Shown piece after piece: positions 61,534 to 64,000 of a DNA stretch of 64,000 bases (its first letter is position 1; every line of letters starts with the position of its first letter). This stretch comes from Metabacillus mangrovi (lineage in GTDB: Bacteria > Bacillota > Bacilli > Bacillales > Bacillaceae). The position numbers and the translations under genes were made by a program. The notes beneath the pieces are model-generated. The model ran no database searches. It had not been told where the DNA came from and saw nothing but the letters and a program-made list of their open reading frames with translations. Where the stretch lies: the NCBI RefSeq assembly GCF_009711125.1, contig NZ_WMIB01000001.1, positions 62,001 to 126,000 on the forward strand, written 5' to 3'.

Positions 61534-62656
61534 AATCAAACACTATCTGCTTCCACTGGACCCGCCGTTTAAAGCGGCATGGGATCCAGCTCCAAGAAAA
61601 CAGTTTGCTTCTACAATCGTTTATGTACATACAGATGAAGGGATTACCGGCATCGGCTCCGGGGATTTAATGACAGGATTCGAAGGCCATGAGCATCTTT
61701 TTATCGGACAGGATCCTTTTGACGTAGAACGCCATGCCAAGGTGCTCGATAACATTGACTTCCATTACGGCCGCCCATGGCCGCTTGATCTGGCACTTTG
61801 GGATATCATAGGCAAAGCCTCAAACCAGCCTGTTTACAAGCTTCTTGGAGCCAAGCATGATAAAGTACTCGCTTATGCCTCTACCGGTGAGCTCGTTACG
61901 AAGGAAGAACGGGCAGACCGTGCTCTCAAGCTTTATGAACAGGGCTTCAAAGCGATGAAGATCCGCTTCCATCACAGCAACCCGAAGGATGACATCGCGG
62001 TTGTGGAAGAGGTTAGAAAAGCGATCGGCGATAAGATGGACATCATGGTCGATGCCAATCAAGGGTGGAAGATGCCGTGGGACACAGAGCGCACGTGGGA
62101 TTTTAAAACAGCGGCGAATGTCGCGAAGGAGCTTGAAAAGCTGAATGTATTCTGGCTGGAAGAACCTCTTCCCCATGATGATGCAGAAAACATGGCAAGA
62201 CTGCGGCAGATGACTTCTGTCCGGATTGCAGGCGGAGAAATGAACCGCCGTTTCCACGAGTTCCGTGACCTTTCCAACAAAGGAGCTTTAGATGTGTATC
62301 AGCCAGACGTAGCGCTGTGCGGAGGCATCACATACGGCCGGAAAATCGCGGATTATGTTCAGGCGAACGGCAGCATTTACAGCCCGCACACTTGGACGAA
62401 CGGAATTGGCGTCATCGCCAACCTGCACATTGTATTGGGCCTGAGCAACAGCCCTTATATTGAATTCCCTTATGATCCTCCGGCTTGGTCGATTGAACGG
62501 CGCGATTTTGTACAAACAGCCGAAACGATGCTCAACATCGATTCAGAAGGCTATTTGAAGGCAACGGACAAACCGGGCCTTGGATTTGATTTGGATGAAG
62601 AAGTGCTGAAACGATACGAAATTAAATACACGTATGTTGGAGAAAAAGACGAATAA
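61514..62656 (+). CDS. Mandelate racemase/muconate lactonizing enzyme-family dehydratase
   Basis: A 380-residue enolase-superfamily enzyme. Metal ligands Asp180 (VDANQGW), Glu216 (FWLEEPL) and Glu242 (AGGEM); Lys149-x-Arg151 and His292 (SPHTW) are candidate acid/base residues. Probably an acid-sugar dehydratase; substrate not deducible. TTG start at 61514 behind GGAGGG. The aldehyde dehydrogenase follows 15 bases on. Confidence 0.88.
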   Translation: MKITGIEIKHYLLPLDPPFKAAWDPAPRKQFASTIVYVHTDEGITGIGSGDLMTGFEGHEHLFIGQDPFDVERHAKVLDNIDFHYGRPWPLDLALWDIIGKASNQPVYKLLGAKHDKVLAYASTGELVTKEERADRALKLYEQGFKAMKIRFHHSNPKDDIAVVEEVRKAIGDKMDIMVDANQGWKMPWDTERTWDFKTAANVAKELEKLNVFWLEEPLPHDDAENMARLRQMTSVRIAGGEMNRRFHEFRDLSNKGALDVYQPDVALCGGITYGRKIADYVQANGSIYSPHTWTNGIGVIANLHIVLGLSNSPYIEFPYDPPAWSIERRDFVQTAETMLNIDSEGYLKATDKPGLGFDLDEEVLKRYEIKYTYVGEKDE

Positions 62657-62671
62657 AGGAGGACAAGTCCA

Positions 62672-64000
62672 ATGAAAAGGTATCAAGCTTATATAAACGG
62701 TGTATTCGCAGACAGTTCCAGCGGCGAAACGATGGAAGCCAAATCCCCTGCCAATGAAGAAGGGTTTGCAGAGTTTCCATCTTGTACGGAAGAGGATGCA
62801 CTGAAAGCGATCCAAGCTGCCAATGATGCGTACCGTGAGTGGAAAAAACGCCCTTCCATCGAACGCAGCCAATATGTGCAGAAGCTTGCGGCTCTCCTTA
62901 AAGAAGAACGATACCAGGACAGCATAGGTACGGCTATTGCAAAGGAAATGGGAAAACCGCTGAATTCAGCCAAAGGCGAGGTCGCAGGAGCTGCTGAACT
63001 TGCAGAGTACCATTCCCAGTGGGCCCGCAGAATTGAAGGCTCCGTTGTGGACGCAGACTCAAGCAATGAGCGGATCCTGATTTATAAAGAATCTCTCGGT
63101 GTCGTTGTGTGCATTGTGCCATGGAACTTCCCGATTTACGTTTTAATGAGGAAGCTTGCCCCTGCACTGGTTGCCGGAAATACCGTGATTGCCAAGCCGA
63201 GCTTTAAGTCGGCCGTCTCCGCTTTGGAGTTCGCGAAAGCTGTTGAAGAAGCAGGTTTCCCTAAAGGAGTCATCAATATCGTGACTGGCGAGGATGAAAT
63301 TGTCGGAGATACACTGACCACTTCCGGGGATATTAACATGATTACCTTTACCGGAAGCACAAAGGTCGGAAAAATGATGGCCGAGAGAGCCTCCCGGAAT
63401 ATGGTGCGCACCTCTCTTGAACTCGGCGGGAAGGCTCCTGCAGTTGTGATGGAAGATGCCGATCTTGAGACGGCTGCAAAAGGAATCGCGGGCGGACGTC
63501 TGGCAAACAGCGGCCAGGTCTGCAGCAACACCGAACGGGTTTATGTTCACGAGAGCGTGAAGGATGCTCTGATTGAAAAGCTGAAGCGCGAATTTGAAGC
63601 ATGCTCGATCGGTGACGGCATGGAAAACCCGGATGTGCAGATGGGCTGCATGGTTCATAAAAATGAAGCAAAGCGTGTGCATCAGCTCGTTGAAGAGGCA
63701 AAAGCAGAAGGTGCAGAAGTTGTGACGGGCGGACATTTTATTGAGGGGTTAAGCGAAGCTTTTTATCCCCCTACCCTTCTCGACCATTGTCATCAGAACA
63801 TGAAAATTGTACAGGAAGAGGTTTTCGGTCCTGTCCTTCCAATCGTGACTTTTAAAACAGTGGATGAAGCGATCATGCTTGCCAACGATTCGGTCTATGG
63901 CCTCACTTCCAATGTGTACACGAATAATTTTCAATATGTGATGCGTCTCACAACGGAGATTGAAGCCGGAGAAGTTTACGTGAACCGCCAGCAAGGCGAA
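62672..64000 (+). CDS. aldA: Lactaldehyde/glycolaldehyde-type aldehyde dehydrogenase, 3-prime truncated by window
   Basis: 443 residues are visible and the frame is open to the last base. NAD-dependent ALDH fold: Asn152 in VPWNFP, Glu250 in LELGGKAP, catalytic Cys284 in NSGQVCSNTERV. The sequence resembles E. coli AldA throughout (VNRQQGE near the end). AAAGGAGG is 8 bases before ATG 62672. With the dehydratase it suggests breakdown of a sugar acid to an aldehyde that is then oxidised. Confidence 0.9.
   Translation, partial: MKRYQAYINGVFADSSSGETMEAKSPANEEGFAEFPSCTEEDALKAIQAANDAYREWKKRPSIERSQYVQKLAALLKEERYQDSIGTAIAKEMGKPLNSAKGEVAGAAELAEYHSQWARRIEGSVVDADSSNERILIYKESLGVVVCIVPWNFPIYVLMRKLAPALVAGNTVIAKPSFKSAVSALEFAKAVEEAGFPKGVINIVTGEDEIVGDTLTTSGDINMITFTGSTKVGKMMAERASRNMVRTSLELGGKAPAVVMEDADLETAAKGIAGGRLANSGQVCSNTERVYVHESVKDALIEKLKREFEACSIGDGMENPDVQMGCMVHKNEAKRVHQLVEEAKAEGAEVVTGGHFIEGLSEAFYPPTLLDHCHQNMKIVQEEVFGPVLPIVTFKTVDEAIMLANDSVYGLTSNVYTNNFQYVMRLTTEIEAGEVYVNRQQGE

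Overview
The window is chromosomal DNA from an endospore-forming member of the Bacillaceae. Gene order from lexA (1.8 kb) to alsT (32.6 kb) follows the Bacillus subtilis yne region: lexA, yneA, yneB, ynzC, tkt, sirA, yneF, an ynzD-like gene, ccdA, yneI, yneJ, yneK, cotM, sspP, sspO, citB, yneN, sspN, tlp, yneP, yneQ, yneR, then plsY, yneT, parE, parC, a DUF1499 gene and alsT. Spore genes, strong AGGAGG-type ribosome sites, TTG and GTG starts and many intrinsic terminators fit a low-to-moderate GC Firmicute.

Layout. 1-0.3 kb: end of cysI. 0.3-1.8 kb: CorA-like membrane protein. 1.8-3.9 kb: SOS divergon (lexA; yneA-yneB-ynzC). 4-6 kb: transketolase. 6.2-9.6 kb: sporulation and cytochrome c biogenesis genes. 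9.7-12.1 kb: spore coat, germination and SASP-like genes. 12.3-15 kb: aconitase. 15.2-17.6 kb: yneN to yneR with an FbpB-like microprotein. 17.8-19.2 kb: a DUF4397 surface protein with its own class F sortase, inserted relative to B. subtilis. 19.5-23 kb: a lia cell-envelope stress operon (liaI-H-F-S-R, no liaG). 23-25.4 kb: CapA-like, plsY, yneT. 25.7-32.6 kb: topoisomerase IV and the alanine/glutamine symporter.

From 32.7 kb the content is accessory: FetAB-like exporter, HAD hydrolase, GNAT-pentapeptide fusion, a secreted protein, an 815-bp non-coding stretch, a free-standing LAGLIDADG protein, a PadR/HAAS-pentapeptide pair, CGNR regulator with divergent hydrolase, zinc/cobalt efflux (czrA-like, czcD) and a TetR/ABC-2 exporter operon. 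47.2-55.3 kb is a metalloid-resistance island: arsR-arsB-arsC, then arsD-arsA-trxB-phosphatase-HesB-XRE with its own ArsR-type operator, followed by a separate MarR-ArsP-microprotein module whose proteins carry vicinal cysteine pairs. 55.3-57.5 kb: VOC protein, long-form SpeD, SatP-like acetate transporter. 57.6-57.8 kb: a repeat element with 40-bp tandem units inside inverted repeats. 57.9-59.7 kb: sulfur/persulfide genes (OsmC, TusA, DsrE, CstR-like). 59.8-64 kb: sugar-acid type catabolic locus (AraC regulator, broken MFS transporter, enolase-superfamily dehydratase, aldehyde dehydrogenase cut by the window end).

The most promising leads are the extended ars operon, the MarR-ArsP-CC-microprotein module, a 31-bp element found three times upstream of yneP, the sortase pair and lia, and several cysteine-rich or membrane microproteins of under 55 residues. 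All functions are read from sequence motifs and remembered family features; no database search was run.
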